Shown here: one piece after another, positions 12,711 through 24,700 of the stretch
Position numbering within the stretch: the first letter of the stretch is position 1
Layout: every line of letters begins with the position of its first letter
NCBI GenBank assembly: GCA_013399305.1
Contig: VXAI01000337.1
Coordinates: 637,384-701,383 of the forward strand
DNA length: 64,000 bases
Source of the DNA: Rostratula benghalensis
Lineage: Eukaryota; Chordata; Aves; Charadriiformes; Rostratulidae
Reading direction: 5' to 3'
The notes under the pieces: generated by a model
The model's input: the letters and a program-made list of their open reading frames with translations, nothing else
What the model was told of the DNA's origin: nothing
The model's database searches: none
Position numbers and translations under genes: made by a program

Positions 12711-12716
12711 AATAAA
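12711..12716 (+). terminator. RAP2C: Likely distal RAP2C poly(A) signal
   Basis: AATAAA is followed about 30 nt later by a T/G-rich element ('gagtggtctctgttcagtttcttcttgtc'), the expected arrangement of a cleavage site near 12,735-12,745. No later well-formed + strand signal with such a downstream element was noticed. Confidence 0.6.
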
Positions 12717-12740
12717 ATAGATACCTGTATTACCAAACTG

Positions 12741-15700
12741 GAATGAGTGGTCTCTGTTCAGTTTCTTCTTGTCAGCTCAGCCCTAAAGGTCAGCCCCAGG
12801 AGGAAGTACAGGAGGTACCCTGGATGGGTGGGTGAGGAACCACCAGCCACACCAAGCAGTACACTGTTATCTGCCCTAATGGGCTTGGCTGCAATTAGTG
12901 TGAAGCTCCGTGGAAGTGTCTGGTCTTAATTAAAATGAGCTCTAGGTTCTAAAATGGAATACCTGTTGACCTGTTTGAGTTGTCTGTACTGAAAAGCCAG
13001 CAGTCCTGGTAGCTTGGTTTGCTGGTAGGTGCTTGGGTTTGGAGAGTAAGTGCCCCTTTGCTCAGCAGCTGGGGGAAGTGTGGGTAGAGCAAGGAGATGA
13101 GAGGTCCTGTTGATGTACTCTACGGGCACACCATGCCCTGTGAAATACTGTGGCTTTTGGGTTTGGTTTTGTTGTGGGGGTTTTTTGTTGTTGTTTTTTT
13201 AAGTAGCCACTTCTGTCTCTGCCTGGTCAATACAGCTGTGAGGAGCAGAGAGGATGGGCTGTAAATGAGGAACAGCGTTGACTTGAAAGGTCACATCCCA
13301 CCTGTAGTGGTTTGCTGGCTCTGAGGAGGGCAGCATTGAGCTGGTGATAGAGTTCGAGCACAAGATTTGTTGTTCTCCACGGAAACAGTGTATTTAGCAT
13401 GGAATCAATCAACAAACTCCCCTTTGGTGCCGTCTTCCAACAGTTCTTTTCAAGTACCTCCAAAAGGTCTGGAGCAATAATTGCAACAACTGATGGGGAA
13501 GAGCCTCTCGTATTGCAGGAACCTGAAAAATACTCACTGTTGGGCTGTTTGTGATTTGTCCGTGCTCCCTGATGGTTGGTTCCCTCTGACCCTGCTGTGA
13601 CAGCTTTCTGACAGGGACTGACTTCCTCCAAATCACACTTCCAGTGATTAGCCTTGTGTGGGACTTTGGAGACTACAAGACACTGCCAGTTACTGGGTGA
13701 CCTCAACCTCAACCATGACCAGAAAAATGGTAACGGTAGCATTTCCCTCCCTGGGCTGTAATGTGGGAGACTCTGTTAAAAGTGGGAACCAGACCTGGCA
13801 TCAGATGCATCAGTGTTGTAGAATAAAATTGAAATTGGACTTCTTGCATGTCAGTAAGTGGGTTGGAACCTAAAACACAAAGTTAAAAATTTCTCAGATT
13901 TGTGAAAAGCATTAGTATCGTTCATCTGTTTGTGATACTGTAATGTAACTGGTTCAGACTTAGACCGCTCGTGTGTAACTGATGAATGACTGCAGCTCAG
14001 TAGACAAAACAGACAATGAGCTTTCTGGGAAATTCTGGCTCTTCAACTTAATTTTTATTTTTTCCTCTTTCCTGCCTCTAGGCTGACTAGTTCATCCAGT
14101 TTCATGTCTTAAGAAGATCTGCCTTGACATTAGATTTAAATTATCTAGTCTGCACAGAACAGAAAAAAAAAATCATATTTGCTGTTGGTGGCATTCCTTA
14201 AGGGCTACTCTTCCTTTTGGGAAGTGGCAGATGGGATGATTAATCATCAGCTTGGGATTCATCCTCCTGCCAGAACAGAACTTGGACTTTTTCTCCAAAG
14301 CAAATTAATCAGCAACAGCGTGGCTGCTGTGGAGTCATGGGAAGAAATTAAAAAATGAATTTTCAGCAAAGCTGCTTTTTGTTGGAAAGGAGAGAAAGCC
14401 TCTTGCAGAGGGGGGCTGAAGTGCTGGAGCCAGACTGCAGTGACTTGGAGGTGGTGCAGGACTTCTGAAGGTGACACTGGGTAAGCCCTGCTGGAGGAAG
14501 GAGTTGTGTGGCCTCCGAACACCACGTTGTCACGTGTGGTCCCACAAAGTCCCTCGTGTGTCTTTCTGACCCCGCTCACATCACTGAGCCTGGTACTGGT
14601 TTCCACTCAGTGTGCCAGGAATTGGCACAGACTTCCCAAATGCTGTAAATCTGATCTCAGTAATGCAGGTGTGTGGTTTTTAATAAGTTAGAAGAAGGAT
14701 TTTAACCTCAGGGCCTGTCCAGTGTCAGGCTGTGGTTAGGTGTACTTTGGAGTCCAGCTGCAGTCCCTTCCTTTTAACTAAGCTGTTCCTCTGTTAGCTG
14801 TTGGAACAGTACCTCAGGTCATCCAAATGGCTTCATCTCAGGGCCCAAATTAATAGTTTAGAAAGATTTTATTAATGTCCCCCTGAAGCCTTGGGCCAAT
14901 TGTGATATGGTGCTCTGTGGGCAATGGGGAAAGGGGAATGAGCCAACCCTGAAAGCCACTGTGCCTTACATCACTGCTGCTTCCTTGAGAGATGCTAGAA
15001 CTCCACATACAGATGCATACAAGGCTGTCACCCTAACCCCTGCTGGATAATCTTCTCATCCAACCTATTAAGAGAAATTATATCAGCAATTTATGTGGTG
15101 TACAGCAAAAATGGTGAAAAAAACCCAAAAAACAAAACAACAAACCCACAGTTCCATCTTTTGTTAAAGTCAGGAATTCCAGGAAAATGCAGTGCCTCTG
15201 GAATAGGAAAATCATGCTATTATATACACCTTGGCCACCGTGTGGGAGCCAAACCAGTCTCGGAGCACAATGGGTGAGGTGCAGGGAGCCTGTCATCCCA
15301 CTCAGCTTCACCTCTGCCTTGCCTTGGCTGCAAAAAAAGGGCTGAGCTGGGGCTGTCTCAGGATTGCAGCAAAATAAGAGCTGAAACCTCATGGAGAAAC
15401 AAAGTGGCTCCGAGTGCCAGACATCCCAGAACCAGCCACAGAAACTTAGGAGCCATCCTCACACCCCTGAGGTAAATATTCCAGATGATAGTGTAATCCA
15501 CTCAGGCATAATCCTGCACACCCCCACCCCCCCATCGAGTCAGGAAATATAAACTGTAAGGTCTGGGGAGAGGAAATAAAAAGGGGAATCTTCCAACAAT
15601 ACAGGTGACCTGCAGATTTGTCCCTGCCTTGCCCAGGAGGCTGTACAGGGATTGGGTGACCTTGCCTGAGAGAGGGGGTAAGGGAATAAGAACTGTACAT

Positions 15701-18600
15701 AGGGTATATGGCGTGCTGTTAACATGGTGATTTGTGCACTCTTTTAAGATATTGATACCTAGGGAGCTTGTGATTTGTGGTGTTACTTTTTTGGGATCAC
15801 TTGTAGGTTGTCATAGTGCATTTTGTGAACTGTTATTAAATGGCAATGGTTCACTCTTGTACCCACAGCACCTGCAAGAGTGGCATACCTTTCACCCACC
15901 TTGGACCTGTGAGTGAAACCCAGATCAGTTGTTCATTTGAATCTCTCGGTGAAGTCCTTGTCCCTTTTCATCACAACCACTCCTCAACGCTCATTACTGA
16001 GCTGGAAACCCCCCACAAACCAGTAACAAACCCCAAAACCCAGCCTACTTTCTACAATGGTACTGCCTAACTGAACCTGGTCCTGGAGGGACTTCTTACT
16101 TCTGCTCCTGCAGGTGCCCAAACAGCAGAACCAGCCCCAGAGCTGCGGGTGACTGCTCAGCACCCACACCAGCCCTGAGTTCCCTCAGCATCCCTGCCCC
16201 CTGGGAGAAGTCCTTCTGGCGTGTTACAGAGCACGAGGCGGCTGGGGCAGACCCTGCTAAGCCAGGGAAAGGGGGTGCAACACAGCACAGGAGAAAGCAG
16301 AAGCCCGTGGGTCACCTCTGGGAGAAGCTCTTGCTCGCAGATGGACTGTGAAGAGGACAAAATTCTGTGACGCAAAGATCGAGTTGTTAAAATGACCCAG
16401 TCAGCTGAGTCGCTTGTTACGAAGCCTTTGAAGCCTTCCCCTGGGGTACCCGGTTCCTTGTCCCCCTTCCCAAAGGCCTGGTGCTTCGGGGCGCACACCC
16501 TCGGCCTGTGACAGCGGCTGAACTCCATGTGTGTGTGACACCCCCCCACGCTGTGGCAGGAAACGGCTGACACTCGTAACGTGGTTGAAACTCACAACGC
16601 AGCTGCAGCAGAATCTCCCCGGGGCTGTTCCTCACACCCCCAGACTGGGTCCTGCTGGGTGACACTGGCTCGGGGTAGGGCTGTTTGTGTTCAGTCTGCG
16701 GGCAGGTGTGGGAGGCAAAGGTGCACGGTGTTCACACGCCCACTCTGCCTCCGTTTTACGGTGTTTCAGGTCAAGAGAAGGTGTAGATCAAGGAAAGCCC
16801 AGGGAATAGGGATATTCACTTGGTTCCTGCTGTGTTCAGGTAAGTGGGGTGGCTTTGGGGGGGGGGGGGTATTTTTGCTTTCTTTGCATTTTAGAAACCC
16901 TATGGAGCATAGACATTTACACCTTTGTATCTATTTCCCTGTGGACAGATGTATTTAGGGAATGTATTTTATCTATTTACACTTGTATAGAACATCTGTT
17001 TAGACTTAGATCTTTTTTCTTAACGCTTGTAGAACATCTATTTAGACATACTTAAGGTAAAAAGTGTCAGAATGTCAGTCATTATCTTAATTATCAGTCA
17101 TTTTGGGTCTGTGACCCACCTCATCTCCCACATAATTTCCAACACCCACCCCCAGTGACATTGGGGTGCCCCAAATGATGTCATCACCTCCCAAATACCC
17201 CCTCTTTTTTATTCACCCCCCCCAAAAAAAAAAAGGTCACAAACGGACCAGACTCAGTGCTTGCTCCTTCTTCTCAGGGGGCTCCACCACCAGTAGTAAA
17301 CCTGGCTGGGACCTCTATCAAACAGCACGAGATGTGTACAATGAGATATCAAAAAACCCCCCAAGTCTCCAGTTGTAGTTGAGTGTATAAAACGTGGCAC
17401 AGAAGAGTGCAGGGGAATTCCTCCAGAGTGAGGGAGAGGACAGTAGGGAAACAGCTCAGCTCGAAATAGGGTACAGCCTTCCAAAGCCAGAGCAATTTCA
17501 ACTTTTAAAGTCAGCATTTAAGCCAAATTTATACCATTTGGAACACATTCTTGGCATAAGAGTGAACCCTCTGGTGCTAGGAAGTGCTTGGCCCCTTGGA
17601 GAGCTTGGTGCTACAACCCCACCCCCCCGAGCATTTCCCACCAGGCTGCTGTTTATTTTTCAGTTGGAGTGTGTGTGAACTGATAAAGGCAGGACAAGAG
17701 GTGGGGAGTAGGCAGAGGTATTCTCCCCAGGGTGACCTGCTGAGTGTGTGAACTCAAAACTTAGCCAGGAGAAATCAGCAGCTTTCATGGACCAAGAGCT
17801 ACACAGCCATGGTTAAACTGAAACAAAAGAAGCCTGGTTCGTTGGTGTAAAATTAGCATTTATTATTCAAAGTTACTAATCCTCTGAGCAATTTGTTTAT
17901 AGCAGACTCACTCTAACACACATTCAGTCATGTTCTACAGGAAAGACTTAAGTCATCGAACTAAACCTCCTTATTCTGTGGTGGAAAGTGCTTGCTTTCT
18001 CCAACTTTGGCATCTATTTTAGCTTCTATGAGATCTCAGTGACAGAGGCACAACTGCAATGAAAATTTAATCACAAAGAGCTCTGATCTCAGTAAGGGCC
18101 AGAAGGGCATAGCAGGAACTCCTGCTTTCTCAGGCAGACTTGAGGCATCCTCTATGACTCAACTTCTAACAAAAATAGGCAAGGATCACTCAAGAAACTC
18201 CCCTGGGGAGAATGCCTGAACTCACGCTGAAGCCTTCTTCAGGACTGCCCCTTTCTCCTGCCTGGAAGTCATCCAGACAGAATCAGAAGACTCTGGCTCA
18301 CGGGCCTGGATTTTTTTCTTGGATCTGGAAATCCCAGAGAGACGTACCTCTAGCAGTTCTTCAGCACATACACCGTGTCCACAACACACCGGTCCCCAGC
18401 TGAAGGAGCAAATCCATTGCTCACGGGAGGGACTGAAGCACTACCTGTAAACACCATTCAGGAAGTCCCAGACAAATACAGCAAGTCAGTACCATAAAGG
18501 GCCAAAAGCTGCCTCTTTGCAGGCACAGGTGGTGTTCACCTGAAGCCTGAGAAGGATGCACGGACTGACTGGTGCCATAGCCTGGTGGCATCATTGGGCA
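12741..18600. other. Intergenic DNA between convergent RAP2C and GCNA
   Basis: I see no gene here. The open frames on both strands are short and have no recognisable domains or codon signal. Low-complexity patches include a G/T-rich run at about 13,150-13,202 and a 13-bp G run at about 16,857-16,869. A stretch at about 15,450-15,920 looks faintly like an old LTR, but not enough to call. Confidence 0.5.
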
Positions 18601-18635
18601 AGAGCGAGCAAGAAGCATTTTAGAAAAAGATCATA

Positions 18636-18641
18636 TTTATT
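18636..18641 (-). terminator. GCNA: Likely GCNA poly(A) signal
   Basis: TTTATT on the + strand gives AATAAA on the - strand, about 125 nt after the GCNA stop codon. This would make a short 3'UTR. A second candidate lies farther downstream at 17,859-17,864. Confidence 0.6.
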
Positions 18642-18764
18642 AGAAGACTTAATGCTAAGACACTGAAGTTACCCGTAATCCTCTGAAATGCATTGTTAGA
18701 CTAATTTACTACTACCTGCATGCAAAAGGTAAGTATCACCAAGGAAAGGAAGCCTCTTGAGAGG

Positions 18765-21700
18765 TTACAAGGAATCCTGAAGCCTAGTCTTTAAAGCAAA
18801 TTCCGCACTGAGTTTCCGCATGACTTCGGCGTGGCTCAGGAGCCCCTGCTGGCCCCTCCGAGCCAGGCTGTAGTTTCCTTTCACGTAGCTGGCGAAGGGT
18901 GTGAGCCGAGCCCCGGCAGCAGCGCCCTCCTCCCGCGCCGCCTGACGCCGCAGCAGCCGCCCCCCGCAGAAGGCGCAGGCGAAGCGGTCTCCGTCCAGGG
19001 ACTTGGAATGACGCCCGACCCTGGAAGGGGGGGGGGGGGGGGAGGAAAAAAGAAGTACTTTGATTTCACAGTCACAGTACTTGTGGGGAATGGCTCCCTT
19101 CGGACTTAGGTCACATCTCTAAGCTAGCATTTTACAACATACAGTGGAACAATGAAAGCTTTCTTACACATTTTTCAACCCTAGAGTTTTTCCCCACTGC
19201 CTTTTCAGCTCAGTTTCTTCCTCTCTCTCTTTTACTCCCAGCCTAGTAAGCCTGAAGGGCCACAACACTTTGAAAGGCCTCCACAACTCCCTGTATCAAC
19301 TAGTCTTAGTTTAGTCTTAATTCAAAACCATCAAGTTGCAAAACCCAGAAAGCTGCCTTTGACACTTTGTTCTAACACCTCATTTTTGTCACCTGTTTCC
19401 TGCCCAGTTTTTTATGGGGACTTGTTCTGCTTCTGAATTCCATTTGCAAGTAACTTCTTTCAGCATCAGGTGGCCCTCAGTCCCTTTGCAAGGAGAAGCA
19501 CAGAAGGTAACTCAGTCCAACATGCCCAGTCTAGCACTCCCTTTGGGGACTGTTTTTTCCTTAGATTTTTACATTAAACCTAGATTGTTATGGCACAAAG
19601 ATGTTACTTTGTAAAATGCAAAACGTGGATAGATTTCAAAATAGCTTGGAATGGCTTTATTTCTGCAACAGATGCTAGTACTTGGTTTACATGTGCTTTA
19701 CAGGGATGTGCCAGATCCAGTAGGCCCATCTCCATCAGAGCAGGTCCCCAAGTATTACACCTGATGTAGTAAGACTGGAAATATCCCCACTACCACTAAA
19801 AAACCTGTAATAGGACCAGTGCTGAATATGAAATCAGCCATAAGTGGTCCAAAACACAAGTTCACTCAATGTTTACAGTAGAGAGTGAATGAAAATGTAT
19901 GTCATTTGAGTGATGTTTGAAAGGTGAGAGCAGCCATGTGGGGTGTGACCTTTCTCTGCCCTGTATTCTGATCTCTTACTGCTTCCCAAGGACCTTCCCT
20001 CGTCACCAATGGTCCTCAGAAGACACCCCTGCCTGTCCTGACCACTGTACTGGATCTGAAACTGCCTGGAAACGAACCCGTGGAATCAAATAGTGAGGTC
20101 CTCTGAGCTCAGGAGATGTGAAGTGACAACAAAAAGAGAGCCCCAATTGCTTCACAGTTTAAAACATCTGGGCTTTCTAGACACGGGAGGCTGCCACGTT
20201 AGAGACAAAGTTCATGCAGAGTCATAAGCCAGGTCCAAGCGTTACTCACCTGGCTTTGCACACAACACATTCGTAGATGAATTTGTAGTTAATCTCATAG
20301 CTGTGGCAGCGTGTCACTACTGGCAGTTCTGGGTGAAGCACAGTTGATTTATTGGCATAGAATCTCCAGAATCGTCCGTGTCCATCACGAACGCCGTTGA
20401 GCAGCCAGGTGCCTGCGTGGCAAAGCTCGTGAATTAGCGTGTCCCGAAGGCGATCTTGGGGTAAGGAAAAGAGAAGACACTAAGATCAGTCAGGAGTGGG
20501 AAAGTACAGACCTCCATCCTTGGCCACTGCTCCAGACCTTTAGCGCTTATTCCCTACGAAGACGCAAGAGTTATTCTGGAGGTTGGAATTACAGAAGTTC
20601 TGGGAAAAATAAAATGCTCCAAACCAAGGTTTTACTCCGTGCATTTACAGATTTGTGATTAGCCCTAATTCTGCATCCTACTTACTTCCCTGCATGCTTA
20701 AATTAATTTTGGTTTTTTTTGTGTTTATTTGTTTTAGGGATGGTATGGGGTGTTTTGGTTTTGCTTTTTTTGCCCCCCCTCCCTACCCCCCTTTTTTTTT
20801 TTTTAGACCTGAAACATCTTCATTTAGAATAAGATTCATTTTTGTAACATTGATATTATTAATCCAGAAACAACTAGAGCGGAGTACTGAATTTTCTGCA
20901 CAATCAAAATACAATATTTCAGTTGGAAGGGGCTCACAAGGATCGTCTTGTCCAACAGCCTGACCAGAAATTAAAAGCCTGTTATTAAGGGCATTGGCCA
21001 ACTGACAGGCTCGGGGCATCAAACATCTCTCTAGGAAGCCTGTTCCAGTGTTTCACCATCCTCTCAGTAAGGAAATGCTTCCTAGTGCCTCATCTAAACC
21101 TCTCCTGGTGCAGCTTTGATCCATTCCCACGTGTCCTGGCACTGGATCCCTGGGAGAACACCACCTCCCTTCTCCACTTCCCCTCCTCGGGGAGCTGCAG
21201 AGAGCCATGAGGTCACCTTCTCAGCCTACTGAGCCTGCTGCCCACCAGCACCCCCAGGTCCTTCTCTGCAGGGCTGCTCTCCAGCATTACTCCATCCCAG
21301 ATGCAGAATGGGGCATTTGGACTTGTTACATTTAATCCCATCACTTCCTAACACTCCAATCTATCAGGATTCCTCTGCAGAGAGTCAACAGCACCTCCTA
21401 GTCTGGTATCATCAGAAAGTTCATTCAAGGTGCATTCAACATCTACATCCAGATCACTGATAAATAGATGGAACAGAAATGGCCCTGGAATTGAACCCTG
21501 AGGAACACTGCTGGTAAGTGGTCACCAGCCCGATGTAGCTCCATTTACTGCAACTCTTTGAGCTCTGTCCTTCAGCCAGTTCTTCACCCAGCACACCAGG
21601 AACCTGCTTGTCCCACAGCTGGACACCTTGTCCCAAAGGGTGTTGTGAGGGACAATACCCAAAGCCTTACTAAAATCCAGAAAAACTACATCCACTAGGT

Positions 21701-24700
21701 GTGTGATCTCACCATAGAAGGATATAAAATTAATTAAATAGAGCTTTCCCTTCGTGAACCCATGTTGACTGTTCTTAAAAACTGACCAGCTCTTGCAGAC
21801 CCCAAAGCCCCCTAAAGCATATTCCCAGAGTAATCCATTTTATCTCTCAGATTGAATTCATTAAGCTTACTTCTAAATATTCTATTACAAACCTAGTTCT
21901 ATGGTAACAACAACAGTAGCCACCATATAACAGAACTGTAATTTGGCACTGACATGTCTTTATTCCAGCTTTAAATACCACCAACAAGGTGGCTAGCTGT
22001 GGAGGAAGAAATCAGATTTTAGATTGCCATTTATAGTACATATAGAATTGGAATAACCAGTAGGCCTTCAAATCAATAAGAAACATAATCAAAGTACTGC
22101 CATGAGAATGCATACACATGAATACACGTCTGTTCTCACAATTTGTAAAATTTCCCAGCCTCTTGAAGGGTTTTGAGGACAAATATGGCCATTAATGTAT
22201 GTATTTATTCAAGGTAATATGAAATTTTAAAGCAGGGTCCAGTTCCAGATCTTCTTAGGCCTCAGATTCATGTTTTTACCTCTAGAACTCTCTTTCTCAA
22301 GGAGTCAACATCTCTTTTACCTACCTGCAGAGTCACAGACTTTCTCAGAGAGTTCTATGCGAGCATAACGCTTTCCTTCCGCACCTTCTGTCTGCCCAGT
22401 TACACAATATCCTGCTGTTTTCCTCATTTTCTTATTCCATTTTATTTCCATTTTCTCTGGTAACTGAAAAAACAAAACAGTACATATAATCTGACCCTTC
22501 CTACCCCTCTTGCTGCCCTTTATGTTTACTGCAAAGCCAGTGCAGGATGTTTCTGCTAGTGCCCTTAGCGCTGTTGTTGCTTAAGATTCACACCCACCCT
22601 CCCTGGCTTTTTATTCCCATTATCTGTTTTTTTCTGTAACCAGCACTGGGAGTTTCACAATGCAGAATAATAAAAGTCCCTTAGTTCCTCTGCTCTGCTT
22701 TCACCAGTGCCTAACACGTGCTGCTTAAGAGGAAACACAAGGACAGGCCAGGCATAGAACAGAATTTCCTCTTAAAAAAAAACCAAAACCAACTATTCCC
22801 AACTGCTAGTTATTTGCAAGACAACACCTCACTGAGCCACAGGTGGTCCCCTTGTATTAAATAGCCCTTCAAGTTGTTTGCTGGTGTTTTGGGAAGAGTT
22901 TAAGAATACACATGCATTGTTAGCATCCACAACAGTCTATGATCAGAAGGTTCCATAGCTTAATAAATTCCAGGTCAAGTACTACCTGCTTTGGTTGTTC
23001 TGAACCTACACCTTGCCATTTGAATTTGATGCACCTTCAGATGCTGAGAGGGTGAGTAGTCACTGCTTGTTTATCCTCTGTGCTGCTCCAAATTTTATAA
23101 GCCATCATATCTATCTTGGTCAGTTTTTTTTCTTCTACTATCAGTTTTCTGTCATCTAATTAGTTAATGAGCTGGAGTAAATGGTCCTACAGCAGTAAGT
23201 GCCAGCTTTGGTACAGGGCTTTAGCACCAGAGAGCAAGGTATTTTATTTTAAGCAACCAGCGAGCCTGTTCAGCTCAGCTGTATGTGAATCCTGACCTAA
23301 ACCTGTTGTTGGTCAGCTCAACAGTATTTTCCCAGCTGCACAGAAACAGTTTCCTTCCTGAAGGAAATGCTATGGGAATTACTGCAGGCAGCGTCCGTCC
23401 CTTCACAAATATTTCTTTGAGGAGGAGGGTCTGCAGCAGCCCAAAATGTAAAGAAAATCGAACCTTCACGTCAAAACACAGCTTGCAAAGCTTCAGTTTC
23501 ACCCAAAACTGTCATTCAAAGGATAAGCAGCTTTAAAGCTGTTCCAGAAAGGCAGCTATGAAGATGCCATGGGAACGAGTGAAGACTGCTGGAAGCAGGA
23601 TTAAGCGTGAGGCCACAGGCCCTAACCACAGAGGGAAGGGCTTTTACCCATCAGCTCCCGTTCCCCGGTGTATGCTCCTGCCACTTGCCTTTTCCCAGCT
23701 GCAGGCAAGAAAGTTGTGCTATGAGCTATTAGTGCAGAGCTCACTAGGACTTGTTACTCCAGTAAAAGTCAGCTGAGCAACGGTGGAACCTCGAGCTTCT
23801 TTCAGCAGCAGAAAAGCAGGAGCCTGCTACCACCGGGGCAGCAACAGAAAGGCTTCTGAGCTGATGACCATGCAGAAAATACACGAAGATAAATACCAGT
23901 CACCTCTTCAAAGATGAAATGATTCAGGCCCCTGGTGTAGCAGATCCTCTCATCAAGGACTCCTGTCTGCCACCCAGACTGCTCAGTGGAGGATGGGGTA
24001 CACCACTACAGCTGGAAAAGCAAACCCAGCTGAAAACCGCTGTGTCACAGGGGTGATAAACCCCTTTCAGAGAAATTCCTTGAACTGCTTCAAACGTAAG
24101 CCACTGCTATAAAGCTTAACTTCTACTAACTGGAGAGGCTGGAGGGCAATCACATCAAAAAGGGGAGGAGCAACCTATTAACCAGCATTTTAGAATTGTA
24201 GGTTTTGCTTTGAAGCCAACCTTCTGCTCAAAGATGGTACTGTTATACAGACAGTAGAGCTTCTGTGCCAGCTCTTCTTTGTTTTTCTTGAAATTCTTCA
24301 CATAGTGGGAAGCTGGATTTGAGAGATCTTGCAAGAAGCAGCCAGGCACTGAGCACACCCTGGGCCTGCAAGAAAAGCCATAAAGCAGTTTACTGAAGTA
24401 CAGAGATATCACACTGAAAAATAATGGCCACTTTATGGGCTATAAAGAGCTCTGGGATCACTGCCACCTCTCCTAAGTCTTTTCACCAGCAAGCCCTCAC
24501 GAAGCCAAAGGAGCACACGTGCATATTCTTTCATCTCCCTTCTGGGACACAAAGGGGTAGAGCTGTTGCAGGTGTTCTGCAACTATTTCAATCATTCACA
24601 AAACCAGACTCCTAAGTAAGTAAAGACAGTGGCTCAGATCTCTGTGACACAGCGAGCCACAATTATACAAAGCAGGGGGTGGTCTCCTCTCCCGAGGAAC

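Larger units (their letters stand above)
5431..12740 (+). other. RAP2C: RAP2C 3'UTR (probably long)
   Basis: No other gene is recognisable on either strand in this stretch. I read it as 3'UTR of RAP2C with several possible poly(A) signals; short transcripts could end earlier. From about 10,400 onward the sequence becomes AT-rich and repeat-free, as is common in conserved distal 3'UTRs. Simple-sequence islands include AATA repeats near 9,155-9,170 and an A-rich run at about 12,249-12,300. The alternative is that part of it is intergenic DNA; the open frames here are short and unsupported. Confidence 0.55.
18765..24365 (-). other. GCNA: GCNA SprT-like domain, zinc finger and C-terminal tail (last four exons)
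   Basis: The exon at 24,365-24,221 carries the start of the SprT-like domain. The exon at 22,463-22,325 continues it and ends in KVCDSA. The exon at 20,454-20,250 carries HELCH (HExxH: two zinc-ligand histidines and the catalytic glutamate) and a later HGRFW histidine that fits the third zinc ligand. It also encodes the first CxxC of a zinc finger (ECVVC). The final exon encodes the second CxxC (CAFC) and then about 55 residues including FASYVKGNYSLARRG and LLSHAEVMRKLSAEF. That tail resembles the HMG-box-like C terminus of some GCNA proteins. Human GCNA ends soon after the zinc finger, as I remember it. All catalytic residues are intact, so the protease is probably active; this is inference. 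Confidence 0.9.

Noticed and set aside
15450..15920. A possible solo LTR from an old endogenous retrovirus.
   Set aside because: The text has LTR-like flavour (an ATTAAA signal and a C-rich end), but I see no clear TG...CA ends, target-site duplication or second copy.
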